Of a stretch of 64,000 nt of DNA, positions 44,897-53,764 are shown piece after piece. Position 1 is the stretch's first letter. The number at the start of each line of letters is the position of its first letter. This DNA comes from Desulfovibrio desulfuricans (lineage in GTDB: Bacteria > Desulfobacterota > Desulfovibrionia > Desulfovibrionales > Desulfovibrionaceae), in the NCBI RefSeq assembly GCF_024460775.1, contig NZ_JANFYZ010000003.1:288844-352843 (forward strand), written 5' to 3'. The notes below the pieces were generated by a model. The model made no database searches. It had not been told where the DNA came from and worked only from the letters and a program-made list of their open reading frames with translations. Both the position numbers and the translations under genes were made by a program.

Positions 44897-45823
44897 ATGC
44901 CTCTTATCAATCCCAAAGAAATGTTCGCCGCCGCCTATGCCGGCGGGTATGCCATTGGCGCGTTCAACGTCAACAACATGGAAATCATCCAGGGCATCAT
45001 GAGCGCGGCCTCCGAGGAAAAATCTCCGGTCATCCTTCAGGTGTCTTCGGGCGCGCGCAAGTATGCCGGGCAGATATACATCATGAAACTTGTGGAAGCG
45101 GCGCTTGCGCTTGATCCTTCCATTCCCGTGGTGGTGCACCTTGATCACGGCCCCAGCTTTGAAATGTGCCGCGACTGCATTGACGGCGGCTTCACCTCCG
45201 TGATGATCGATGGTTCGCACCTGTCGTTTGAAGACAACATCGCCCTGACCAAGCAGGTGGTGGACTATGCCCACCCTCGCGGCGTATGGGTTGAGGCCGA
45301 ACTGGGCAAGCTGGCTGGCATAGAGGAACATGTGCAGTCTGCCGAACACGTCTACACCGACCCCGATGAAGCCGTGGAATTTGTAAACCGCACGGGCTGC
45401 GATTCGCTGGCCGTTGCCATCGGCACAAGCCACGGCGCGTACAAGTTCAAGGGCGAAGCCAAGCTTGATTTTGACCGTCTGGCCCGCATTGGCGACAAGC
45501 TGCCGAATTACCCTCTGGTTCTGCACGGCGCGTCCAGCGTACCGCAGGAATTTGTAAGCCTGTGCAACCAGTATGGCGGCCAGGTTGGCGGAGCCAAGGG
45601 CGTGCCCGAAGACATGCTGCGCAAGGCTGCGGGCATGAATGTGTGCAAAATCAATGTGGATACGGACATCCGCCTGGCCGTCACCGCATCCATCCGTCAG
45701 TATCTTGCCGAACACCCTGACCAGTTTGACCCGCGCGCCTACCTCACCCCCGCTCGCGATGCCGTCAAGAACATGGTGGCCCACAAGATCCGCAATGTCA
45801 TGGGATCTTCAAATAAAGCCTAA
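44897..45823 (+). CDS. fba: Class II fructose-bisphosphate aldolase
   Basis: The 308-residue zinc enzyme cleaves or forms fructose 1,6-bisphosphate. Motifs: GAFNVNNMEIIQ, VHLDHGPSFEMC (zinc His, catalytic Asp), EAELGKLAG, AIGTSHGAYKF (zinc His) and VLHGASSVP (third zinc His). The short form belongs to class IIB, which also holds tagatose-bisphosphate aldolases. TGGAGGAA precedes the start. It is followed after 26 bases by gap, forming a glycolytic/gluconeogenic pair. Confidence 0.95.
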   Translation: MPLINPKEMFAAAYAGGYAIGAFNVNNMEIIQGIMSAASEEKSPVILQVSSGARKYAGQIYIMKLVEAALALDPSIPVVVHLDHGPSFEMCRDCIDGGFTSVMIDGSHLSFEDNIALTKQVVDYAHPRGVWVEAELGKLAGIEEHVQSAEHVYTDPDEAVEFVNRTGCDSLAVAIGTSHGAYKFKGEAKLDFDRLARIGDKLPNYPLVLHGASSVPQEFVSLCNQYGGQVGGAKGVPEDMLRKAAGMNVCKINVDTDIRLAVTASIRQYLAEHPDQFDPRAYLTPARDAVKNMVAHKIRNVMGSSNKA

Positions 45824-45849
45824 TCCCTACGCCCCAAGGAGCGCGAATC

Positions 45850-46851
45850 ATGCCCGTGAAAGTTGGAATGAACGGCTTTGGCCGCATTGGTCGGTATCTG
45901 CTGCGTCTTATGGCCGACGACAAAGAAATTCAGATCGCCGCCATCAACGCCCGTGCGGACAACGCCGCGCTGGCCTATCTTTTCAAGTATGATTCCACTT
46001 ACGGAACCTTTCAGGGCACTGTTGATCACGATGAAAACGGCATCATCGTCAATGGCCGCCACATCACCGTTACCCGCTGCAAGGCGGGCGAATGGGAATG
46101 GGAACGCCTTGGCGTGACCCTGGCCGTGGAAACCACGGGCACCATCAAGGATCGCGAAGGGCTGGCTCAGCATCTGGCCTGCGGCGCAAAAAAGGTTGTG
46201 ATCTCCGCCCCCGGCAAGGACGTGGACGCCATGATTGTTATGGGCGTAAACCACGATGTCTATGACGGCGCAAAACACAGCGTCATTTCTGCCGCGTCCT
46301 GCACCACCAACTGTCTGGCCCCTGCGGTCAAGGTGCTGCACGAAACCTTTGGCTTCCGCCATGGCCTCATGACCACCATTCACTCCTACACCATGAGCCA
46401 GCGCATTCTGGACGGCACCCACAAGGACTGGCGTCGCGGCCGCGCCGCTGCCGTGTCCATGGTGCCTTCAAGCACTGGCGCTGCCAAGGCTGTGGGGCAG
46501 GTCATGCCGGAACTGGAAGGCAAGCTCAACGGCATGTCGGTGCGTATTCCCACCTTTGACTGCTCTCTGGTCGACCTGACCTGCGAAGTGGAAAAAGCCT
46601 GTGATGCCGCCGCCGTCAACGCGGCCCTCCAGGCTGCCAGCAATGGCGCTCTGGCCGAGAATATGGGCTATTCCGAAGAGCCGCTGGTGTCCATCGACTA
46701 CAAGGGCAGCACCTTCGGCGGCGTGGTGGATGCGCTTTCCACCCAGGTGCTTGACGGCACCATGGTTAAACTGCTTATCTGGTACGATAACGAATCCGGC
46801 TTCACCAACCAGCTACTGCGCCTGCTGCGCATGGTGGGCAAGGACTGCTGA
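45850..46851 (+). CDS. gap: Glyceraldehyde-3-phosphate dehydrogenase, type I, with GapB-like cofactor loop
   Basis: The 333-residue enzyme has GMNGFGRIGRYLLR (dinucleotide binding), SAASCTTNCLAP with the catalytic Cys, and HSYTMSQ with the catalytic His. After the second strand the usual Asp that selects NAD (as in AINDLTD) is replaced: the text reads AAINARADNAAL. The NADP-using Bacillus subtilis GapB has AINAS here, so NADP use or dual use is suggested. AAGGAGCG precedes the start. Paired with fba. Confidence 0.95.
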   Translation: MPVKVGMNGFGRIGRYLLRLMADDKEIQIAAINARADNAALAYLFKYDSTYGTFQGTVDHDENGIIVNGRHITVTRCKAGEWEWERLGVTLAVETTGTIKDREGLAQHLACGAKKVVISAPGKDVDAMIVMGVNHDVYDGAKHSVISAASCTTNCLAPAVKVLHETFGFRHGLMTTIHSYTMSQRILDGTHKDWRRGRAAAVSMVPSSTGAAKAVGQVMPELEGKLNGMSVRIPTFDCSLVDLTCEVEKACDAAAVNAALQAASNGALAENMGYSEEPLVSIDYKGSTFGGVVDALSTQVLDGTMVKLLIWYDNESGFTNQLLRLLRMVGKDC

Positions 46852-46897
46852 TAAAGAGCGCGCCTTGCCCTGCCGGGCAGGGATAGGCATGAATTAC

Positions 46898-46936
46898 GAG
46901 CGCGACGGGTTGCATTACCCGCCGCGCTCTGTTTTT
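46898..46936 (+). terminator. Terminator after gap
   Basis: GAGCGCG-AC-GGGT pairs with ACCC-GC-CGCGCTC around a six-base loop, with one internal mismatch pair, followed by TGTTTTTG. Confidence 0.8.
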
Positions 46937-47165
46937 GTTCGCCTTTTTGACCACCACTGCGCGGCGCGGCTACAATCTGCCCCTTTTGGACCTTTCGCAG
47001 CACCAGGTTTGACTTGCAGGCCCCAGGCAAATTCTGCTCACCCCTCGCCACCACGGGAAAAAATTTCCTCTTTTCTTTGCGGCATTTTAAGCAGCATCCA
47101 AGAAAACTGGCTCTACACAATGATTTACAGCCATATCGCCTGAACGCGTCATTTACGCCCGACCC

Positions 47166-47192
47166 TAATACTTTTTGCCGTTGCGCCGATTA
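47166..47192 (+). promoter_or_regulatory. Sigma28 (FliA) promoter of the first flagellin gene
   Basis: TAATACTT (47166-47173), 11 bases, then GCCGATTA (47185-47192). The FliA consensus is TAAAGTTT-N11-GCCGATAA, so the -10 matches at seven of eight and the spacing is exact. It is 80 bases before the flagellin ATG. Confidence 0.8.
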
Positions 47193-47255
47193 AGTGGACA
47201 AAAGGTGGTAGCACGCAAGGACGCGTCGGCATTTCGCGCCGCCTGTGACATACAG

Positions 47256-47271
47256 CATTCATGGAGGAATG
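47256..47271 (+). promoter_or_regulatory. Ribosome-site hairpin of flagellin 1 (CsrA-type candidate)
   Basis: CATTC-ATGGAG-GAATG: the Shine-Dalgarno bases are exposed in the hairpin loop as ANGGA, the core recognised by CsrA. Two bases later the ATG follows. The same structure precedes flagellin 2. Confidence 0.5.
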
Positions 47272-47272
47272 T

Positions 47273-48160
47273 ATGTATATCAATCACAATACGATGGCCT
47301 CGCAAGTGGCCAACAATCTGACCTCGCACTACAACGACCTGAAAACCTCTACCTCGCGGCTGTCATCCGGCCTGCGCATCAATTCCGCTGCGGACGATGC
47401 CGCCGGTCTGGCCATTCGCGAACTCATGCGTACCGATATCGCCGCCCTGCAACAGGGCGTACGTAACGCCAACGACGCCATTTCCCTCATTCAGACCGCC
47501 GACGGCGCCTTGGGCATCATCGACGAAAAGCTGACCCGTATGAAGGAACTGGCCGAACAGGCCGCCACCGGTACCTATGACTCCACCCAGCGTCTGATGA
47601 TCGAATCGGAGTACCAGGCAATGGCTTCGGAAATTACCCGAATCGCCACCGCCACGGACTTCAACGGCATCCACCTGCTGAACGGCAACCTGTCGAGCGA
47701 CACGCACACAGGCAGTACCATGTCCAGTACGGGCAAGCTCAAGGTACACTTCGGCACAGCCAACGATTCGGCGGAAGACTACTACTACATCCAGATCGGC
47801 ACGAGTACCGCCTCTGCCCTTGGTGTAGGCAATCAGGCTGCCACCACTTCCGCCGGCAGATCGGTATCGACTCAGGAGGCGGCGCAGAAGGCTCTTGTGG
47901 CCATCACCAACGCCGTTGTCTCCAAGGACAAGATCCGGGCGCATCTGGGCGCGCTGCAAAACCGGCTGGAAAACACAATCTCCAACCTGAGCACTCAGGC
48001 CGAGAACCTGCAGGCGGCTGAATCCCGCATTTCTGACGTGGACGTTGCCACGGAAATGACGCAGTTTGTCCGCAACCAGATTCTCACCCAGTCTTCTGTG
48101 GCCATGCTTTCGCAGGCCAACAGCATGCCCAAGCTGGCCTTGAACCTGATTTCCGGTTAG
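47273..48160 (+). CDS. Flagellin (paralogue 1)
   Basis: The 295-residue protein has the conserved D0/D1 ends of flagellin: MYINHNTMASQVANNLTSHY, SRLSSGLRINSAADDAAGLA and the C-terminal SRISDVDVATEMTQFVRNQI with VAMLSQAN. The central variable part is very short (about residues 140-190), so the filament has almost no outer domain. An in-frame ATG at 47261 exists, but comparison with flagellin 2, where only the later ATG is kept, favours 47273. It is followed by a terminator and by a second flagellin gene of identical length. Confidence 0.95.
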   Translation: MYINHNTMASQVANNLTSHYNDLKTSTSRLSSGLRINSAADDAAGLAIRELMRTDIAALQQGVRNANDAISLIQTADGALGIIDEKLTRMKELAEQAATGTYDSTQRLMIESEYQAMASEITRIATATDFNGIHLLNGNLSSDTHTGSTMSSTGKLKVHFGTANDSAEDYYYIQIGTSTASALGVGNQAATTSAGRSVSTQEAAQKALVAITNAVVSKDKIRAHLGALQNRLENTISNLSTQAENLQAAESRISDVDVATEMTQFVRNQILTQSSVAMLSQANSMPKLALNLISG

Positions 48161-48250
48161 CGGCAAAACCAGGTGGTGGAGGGCAATAGCCCAGGACCGG
48201 CCAAGAGGCTGGGGAGAGCTTTAAGGCCACAACCAACACGTTTCTGATGA

Positions 48251-48282
48251 AAGCCGGGTCGTTCGCGACCCGGCTTTTTTAC
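48251..48282 (+). terminator. Terminator after flagellin 1
   Basis: AAGCCGGGTCG-TTCG-CGACCCGGCTT, an 11-base-pair stem with a stable UUCG tetraloop, followed by a T run. Confidence 0.95.
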
Positions 48283-48634
48283 GCCCGCTATCTTCTGAGC
48301 TTCGGCAAATTCTGCACTGGCACAGCAGCCGCAAAGTTTTTCAGAATGCGCAGTCCTTCCTTTTCCCCATTTCCACTCTTGTGCTACGGCCTCTTGCACG
48401 CCTGCCCCGTCAACATTTTTGCATCCGCTCAAAAAAACAATGCGATGTCCCCGCCCGTTCTGCCAGAGCTTGCCCTGCACAGAATAGCCGTGGCAGGCAA
48501 TGAATATTGTTCACTGCAGCATACCCCAAAAATTCGCATCATATAGAAATTTGTATATTTTTTCTGCGCGTGCCTCAACATTTTGCCATTGGCGCACCAG
48601 CCGCCAGCTTATTGACGCATAACTCTGCGCTCTC

Positions 48635-48650
48635 TGGCATGAATCCTGCT
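48635..48650 (+). promoter_or_regulatory. Candidate sigma54 promoter of flagellin 2
   Basis: TGGCAT-GAATC-CTGCT keeps the obligatory GG and GC at correct distance and differs from TGGCAC-N5-TTGCT at two positions. It lies 231 bases before the second flagellin ATG. Confidence 0.4.
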
Positions 48651-48861
48651 GTAAACGGAGTGCAGGTTTTCAGGCAAATATTGCCTCTCTGAAGCCACGA
48701 ATCAGAAGGGCAACAGCGCCTGTTGTTTAGGGCTGCCAGCCCAGGTCGGCTCAGGCCGATACCAGTCTGGCTTTTGGTAACTCTTTCCCCGCTCCTTGCG
48801 GGATGAACGGCGGCAGTCCGCATGGACGCGGGCGCGCATAGTGCGCCGCCGGGCAGACAGA

Positions 48862-48879
48862 ACATTCATGGAGGAATGT
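48862..48879 (+). promoter_or_regulatory. Ribosome-site hairpin of flagellin 2 (CsrA-type candidate)
   Basis: ACATTC-ATGGAG-GAATGT, six base pairs with the same ATGGAG loop as flagellin 1, two bases from the ATG. Confidence 0.5.
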
Positions 48880-48880
48880 C

Positions 48881-49768
48881 ATGTATATCAATAACAACTC
48901 AATGGCTTCCAATGTTGCCAACAACTTGACCTCGCATTACAGCAACCTGGCGACTTCGACCCAGCGTCTGTCCACAGGCCTGCGCGTGAACTCCGCTGCC
49001 GACGATGCCGCCGGCCTCGCTATTCGCGAATTGATGCGTACGGATATCAAGGCGTTGCAACAGGGCGTGCGTAATGCCAACGACGCCATTTCCCTCATTC
49101 AGACCGCCGACGGCGCCCTGGGCATCATCGACGAAAAGCTGACCCGTATGAAGGAACTGGCTGAACAGGCTTCCACCGGTACTTATGACTCCACTCAGCG
49201 CTTGATGATCGAATCGGAGTACCAGGCAATGGCTTCGGAAATTACCCGAATCGCCAACGCCACGGACTTCAACGGCATTCACCTGCTGAACGGCAATCTG
49301 TCCGGCGACACGCACGACGGCAGCACGATGACCGCCACTGGCAAGATGAAGGTCCACTTTGGCACCGCCAACGACTCCGCGGAAGACTATTACTACATCC
49401 AGATCGGCACGAGCACAGCCTCTGCCCTTGGTGTAGGCAATGAGACTGCCGCCGGTCGCGATGGATCCACCATCTCCACCCAGCAAGCGGCGCAGAAGGC
49501 CCTTGTGGCCATCACCAACGCGGTGGTTTCCAAGGACAAGATCCGGGCGCATCTGGGCGCGTTGCAGAACCGCCTGGAGAACACCGTCTCCAACCTCACC
49601 ACCCAGGCTGAAAACTTGCAGGCGGCAGAATCCCGCATTTCCGACGTGGACGTGGCCACGGAAATGACGCAGTTCGTCCGCAATCAGATCCTCACCCAGT
49701 CGTCTGTGGCCATGCTCTCGCAGGCCAACAGCATGCCCAAGATGGCCATGCAGCTTATCCAGGGTTAA
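48881..49768 (+). CDS. Flagellin (paralogue 2)
   Basis: Also 295 residues and by eye close to 90 percent identical with paralogue 1. Differences cluster in the first 60 residues, in the central part (GNETAAGRDGST against GNQAATTSAGRS) and in the last six residues. All flagellin end motifs are present (SRISDVDVATEMTQ, VAMLSQANSMPK). The near-identical 3' half suggests a recent tandem duplication or gene conversion. A strong terminator follows. Confidence 0.95.
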   Translation: MYINNNSMASNVANNLTSHYSNLATSTQRLSTGLRVNSAADDAAGLAIRELMRTDIKALQQGVRNANDAISLIQTADGALGIIDEKLTRMKELAEQASTGTYDSTQRLMIESEYQAMASEITRIANATDFNGIHLLNGNLSGDTHDGSTMTATGKMKVHFGTANDSAEDYYYIQIGTSTASALGVGNETAAGRDGSTISTQQAAQKALVAITNAVVSKDKIRAHLGALQNRLENTVSNLTTQAENLQAAESRISDVDVATEMTQFVRNQILTQSSVAMLSQANSMPKMAMQLIQG

Positions 49769-49800
49769 CGCTGGTTGAGGGCGTGCTTTAGCACGTATCC

Positions 49801-49840
49801 CAAAATATCCCCGAAGGGTTCGCCCTTCGGGGATATTTTG
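49801..49840. terminator. Strong terminator between flagellin 2 and rimO
   Basis: An 18-base-pair perfect stem (49801-49818 with 49823-49840) with a TTCG loop. Both arms carry AAAATA/TATTTT ends, so it can work for both convergent genes. Confidence 0.93.
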
Positions 49841-49892
49841 CTGCGGAGACGTTTCTTGCGGCTGGGCCCGGCATGGCCCCGTAGACACTGGC

Positions 49893-51221
49893 TCAGGCCA
49901 GAGCGGTCAGATCATAGTCCGTATTTTCCACGATATCGCATTCCACGAGCGCTCCGGGCGCAACGCCCGGCCCGCTCACGTAGGTGATCCCGTCCACCTC
50001 CGGCGCCTGAAACCATACGCGCCCGCTGTGCAGCCCCGGCCAGTCGGGGTGCGGAGCGTCCACCAGCACCTGCATACGGCTGCCCACCTGCGCGGAGAGC
50101 AGCTCGTTGCTGATGTCGGCCTGAATTTCCATAAGAGAATCCCGGCGCCACTGCTTGACTTCATCCGGCACCTGATCTGGCAATGTTGCCGCCACGGTGC
50201 CGTCTTCTGCCTGATAGGCAAACACGCCCACGTGCTGAAAGCGGCTTTCTTCCACAAAACGGCACAGGCTTTCAAAATGATCTTCCGTTTCGCCAGGGTA
50301 GCCAACAATAAACGTGGTGCGCAAAGCCGCATGGGGCAGCATGGAGCGCACGGTATCCAGCACGCGCCGGGGGTCGCCCGCAAAAGGCCGGCCCATGCGC
50401 GACAGCACATCAGGGTGAGCGTGTTGCAGGGGAATATCCAGATAGGGCAGCAAAGGTGCGCCGCAATCCCTGATAAAACGCAAAAGCTCCGGCGTCACGC
50501 CTGTGGGGTACAGGTAGAGCAGGCGCAGCCAGGCGAGGCCCTCAAGCCCCACCAGCTTTTCAAGCAGGCTGGGCAGGCCGTGCTTGAGCCCAAGATCAAC
50601 ACCCCAGGAGGTCAGATCCTGCGCCACAAGATCAAGCTCGCGCACGCCCTGCGCCAGCAAGGCCTTGGCTTCATCGGCAATATCATCGGCGGTCAGCGAT
50701 TTAAGTCCGCCCCGAATGGAAGGAATGGTGCAGAATGCGCACTTGTGCCTGCACCCCTCGCCCACCTTGAGCCATGCGTATGAAGGGCCGGTAGAAAGCA
50801 ATCTGCCCCCGCCGGGGATACGGGCAGGCGGCTCAGGCAGGTCCAGGGCCGCGGCCAGCATGGCTGGCCAGCGCGGCAGCTCGCCGGTGGGCAGCCACAC
50901 GTCCACTTCCGGCAGTTCCGCTGCCAGATCGGCAGCGCCATAACGCCCCACCATACAGCCGCCAACAGCCAGCAGCGGTTTGACCTTGCACTTTTCAAGC
51001 CTCTGGATGGCGTCCACAACCGCACGAACGGATTCTCGCACGGCAGGGTCGATGAATCCGCAGGTATTGATGAAAACCAGACGCGCCTTGCCCATGTGTT
51101 CCACATGCTGCACGGCGACCCCGAGCGAACCAAGCAGGCGCTCACTGTCCACGCGGTTTTTGGGGCAGCCAAGGCTCAGCGACCATACTTTCAGGGAATG
51201 AGGAAAAATAGCTCGTGTCAT
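49893..51221 (-). CDS. rimO: Ribosomal protein S12 methylthiotransferase RimO
   Basis: A radical SAM enzyme that methylthiolates an aspartate of ribosomal protein S12. The 442-residue protein has the N-terminal UPF0004 domain with cluster Cys (SLGCPKNRVDSE, FINTCGF, VGGCMVG), the radical SAM CxxxCxxC (GEGCRHKCAFCTIP) and a C-terminal TRAM domain (about 375-440). SLGCPKNRVD is typical of RimO rather than MiaB. The start was chosen at MTRAIFPHSL. Confidence 0.95.
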   Translation of the reverse strand: MTRAIFPHSLKVWSLSLGCPKNRVDSERLLGSLGVAVQHVEHMGKARLVFINTCGFIDPAVRESVRAVVDAIQRLEKCKVKPLLAVGGCMVGRYGAADLAAELPEVDVWLPTGELPRWPAMLAAALDLPEPPARIPGGGRLLSTGPSYAWLKVGEGCRHKCAFCTIPSIRGGLKSLTADDIADEAKALLAQGVRELDLVAQDLTSWGVDLGLKHGLPSLLEKLVGLEGLAWLRLLYLYPTGVTPELLRFIRDCGAPLLPYLDIPLQHAHPDVLSRMGRPFAGDPRRVLDTVRSMLPHAALRTTFIVGYPGETEDHFESLCRFVEESRFQHVGVFAYQAEDGTVAATLPDQVPDEVKQWRRDSLMEIQADISNELLSAQVGSRMQVLVDAPHPDWPGLHSGRVWFQAPEVDGITYVSGPGVAPGALVECDIVENTDYDLTALA

Positions 51222-51394
51222 GGGGGCACAATACAGAGGGGCGGGGCGCTTGTCATCATTGAGGCCAGTCCCCATTCTTCAAACCGGGCGGGGGCAGGCC
51301 TGCAAATTTGCAAAACGATAACACAGATGCTAGATTTAATCTGTTGTCTAACAGGCTAATACACAAATGTAATGCCGCACGGCGGAACATAAAT

Positions 51395-53638
51395 ATGAAA
51401 AACGCGGACCCTGCAAACCTCAGCATATCGGCTACCCAATCCGGGGAAAAGCCTCCTGCGGAATCTCCCCAGGAAATTTGCCTTTCCCATGCCTTGCAGA
51501 GCGTCTACGGCGACATATTGCTTATAGATTTTGCAAGGGATACCTGCCGCGAACTGTACCACGGGGAAGGTCACTTTGCGCGCATGCCTCAGAATAAGCC
51601 TCTTGCCGAAACGCTCAGGCGCGAACTTGCCGAGAGGGTGCACCCTGACGACGCGCAACGCTTTGCGGCGTTTTTTTCTCAGGACAGCCTGCGCCAGACG
51701 TTGGCCCAGACTCCCCTCTTTGCTGCGGAAGACATTCGCAAAAAAGCCCTCAACGGTTTATACAGGTGGGTGCGCGTTATTGTCTTTCCTGCACCCCAAT
51801 ACGGCGGGGAACAGACCTATATTGTCTGCACAGAAGACATTGAAAACCACAAGATTGCGGCCGACATTGCCCATGAGAACGAGATGCTCCGCCGGCAAAA
51901 GCTGGATGCCCTGCGTTACAAGGCAGTGGTGGACCATACACGCACCCTGGTTTTTGAATGGAGCGGTACAGATCTGACCTACCTGAGCCACAGGATTCCC
52001 GAACTGCTGGCAGGCGAATATGACGGGCGCAATCCCTTTGACGTGTGGCGTGAAGACGATGTTCTCTACGCGGGCGACATGGAGCCCTTTGACACCTGTC
52101 TGGCGCGCCTTGCCCTGGGCATCCGCTCTGGCGAAATGACCGTCAGGCTGCGCCGCCGCGACGGCCAGTACATCTGGTGCAAAATCACCTACACCAAGCT
52201 TGACGACGGGGAGTCGGAAGAACGCTACATCGGCACCCTCAACGATGTGGACGCCACCACCCGTACCGAGCAGGCCCTGCGCCTGCGCGCAGAGCACGAC
52301 CCCCTCACAGGCGCTTTCAACACCCAGACTTTTTTTGAAAAAATTGACAAGCTCATCAAAAACCGGCCCAATGAGCAATACTGCGTATTGCGCTTTGACG
52401 TGGCCGGGTTCAAGGCCATCAACGAATCTTTCGGGCTTGAAGAGGGCAACCGCCTGCTGCGGGGCATTGCCCGCCTGATCCGTCAGCGCCTCATTCCTGA
52501 AAAGGAAATCTTTGCCCGGCTCACCGCCGATGTTTTTGCCGTCTGCCTCACAGGCGGCACCGAGCGGACGCTACAGTTCATCCAGAACCTTTCTCTGCGG
52601 CTGGATCACTATTCCGACACCTTCCGGGTCAAGCTGTTCTTTGGCATCTGCCCTGTGGAGAACTCCCGCACTCCGGCTCACATCCTGTGCGACTGGGCCT
52701 ATCTGGCGCAGAAGACGGTCAAGGGCAGCGACATTGTCAATTTTGCCTTTTACGATGATGCCCTGCGCAAACGCCTGCACGATGAAAGCTACATCACTGA
52801 CCAGATGTACGAAGCGCTGGAAAAGCACCAGTTCAGGCTTTTTCTGCAACCCAAGGTGCAGATTTCCAGCGGGCGCATTGTGGGCGCAGAAGCGCTGGTA
52901 CGCTGGCAGCACCCTACTGACGGGCTTATCCTGCCCGGCCGTTTTGTTCCCCTTTTTGAACGCAACGGCTTTATTGTGCGGCTGGACTCGTACATCTGGG
53001 ATCAGACCTGCCAGATACTGCGCACATGGATCGACAAGCAATACGACCCCATGCCCATTTCCGTAAACATGTCACGGCTGCATTTTAACGATGACGACCT
53101 GCCCAACAAGCTCGTCAGCCTCCTGAACAAGTACAATCTGCCCCGCCACATGCTTGAGCTGGAACTGACCGAGAGTGCCTTTTTTGCCAATGAGCCAAGG
53201 CTGAAACGCCTGATGAACGAACTGCGATCGGCGGGATTTGTTTTTTCCATGGACGATTTCGGTACGGGCTATTCATCGCTGAGCACGTTGCGCGATCTGC
53301 CATTCAACGTGGTCAAGCTTGACCGGGCCTTCATCAGCGACGGCACCACCAACAAGCGCGGCCAGATTGTGGCCCGCAACACCATCGCTCTGGCGCGTGA
53401 TCTTGATATGTCCATTGTGGCCGAAGGTGTGGAAACCAAGGAACACGCCCGTTTCCTGCTCAACAGCGGCTGCAACTGCGCCCAGGGATTCTATTATTCC
53501 AGGCCGGTGGATACGGCGGAGTTTGAAGTGCTCAGCTTTGTGCAGGAAAAGGCATTCTGGGTGCATCCGCAACTAAAGCAAGACGCCATCCGTCTGGGGC
53601 TGCCCATAAGCACGGAAGCTCCCATCAAGGAATACTGA
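51395..53638 (+). CDS. PAS-GGDEF-EAL protein, probable active c-di-GMP phosphodiesterase
   Basis: The 747-residue cytosolic protein has two PAS-like modules (about 30-165 and 190-305), a GGDEF domain (about 315-470) and an EAL domain (about 485-735). The GGDEF signature is lost (RLTADVFAVCL in its place), so cyclase activity is unlikely. All EAL catalytic positions are kept: AEALVRWQHP, ISVNMSRL, LELTESAFF, MDDFGTGYSS, VKLDRAFI and AEGVETKEH. It should hydrolyse c-di-GMP, perhaps with GTP control through the dead GGDEF. Start MKNADPANL has a weak ribosome site. Confidence 0.9.
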   Translation: MKNADPANLSISATQSGEKPPAESPQEICLSHALQSVYGDILLIDFARDTCRELYHGEGHFARMPQNKPLAETLRRELAERVHPDDAQRFAAFFSQDSLRQTLAQTPLFAAEDIRKKALNGLYRWVRVIVFPAPQYGGEQTYIVCTEDIENHKIAADIAHENEMLRRQKLDALRYKAVVDHTRTLVFEWSGTDLTYLSHRIPELLAGEYDGRNPFDVWREDDVLYAGDMEPFDTCLARLALGIRSGEMTVRLRRRDGQYIWCKITYTKLDDGESEERYIGTLNDVDATTRTEQALRLRAEHDPLTGAFNTQTFFEKIDKLIKNRPNEQYCVLRFDVAGFKAINESFGLEEGNRLLRGIARLIRQRLIPEKEIFARLTADVFAVCLTGGTERTLQFIQNLSLRLDHYSDTFRVKLFFGICPVENSRTPAHILCDWAYLAQKTVKGSDIVNFAFYDDALRKRLHDESYITDQMYEALEKHQFRLFLQPKVQISSGRIVGAEALVRWQHPTDGLILPGRFVPLFERNGFIVRLDSYIWDQTCQILRTWIDKQYDPMPISVNMSRLHFNDDDLPNKLVSLLNKYNLPRHMLELELTESAFFANEPRLKRLMNELRSAGFVFSMDDFGTGYSSLSTLRDLPFNVVKLDRAFISDGTTNKRGQIVARNTIALARDLDMSIVAEGVETKEHARFLLNSGCNCAQGFYYSRPVDTAEFEVLSFVQEKAFWVHPQLKQDAIRLGLPISTEAPIKEY

Positions 53639-53764
53639 TTTTTCCCGTCCCGCCTTCTCGCCCAAGCCTCAGCAACACATCCCAAGCCGTCAGATTGCGG
53701 CAGAACTGTCGCTGCACATGCTGCCTCAACGTGTCTGGCATGCATGGTCGCGGGCTTGCCCCGT

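Larger units (their letters stand above)
46852..47272 (+). other. Intergenic stretch between gap and the first flagellin gene
   Basis: It contains the gap terminator (46898-46929), a sigma28 promoter (47166-47192) and the flagellin leader with the ribosome-site hairpin (47256-47271). The part 46940-47160 shows nothing that I recognise. Confidence 0.6.
48161..48880 (+). other. Intergenic stretch between the two flagellin genes
   Basis: This 720-base gap holds the terminator of flagellin 1, AT-rich sequence about 48510-48570, a candidate sigma54 promoter (48635-48650), a second weaker TGGCAC-type match (48318-48333), a sigma28-like GCCGATAC (48755-48762) without a matching -35, and the leader hairpin of flagellin 2. 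No gene is apparent. Confidence 0.5.
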
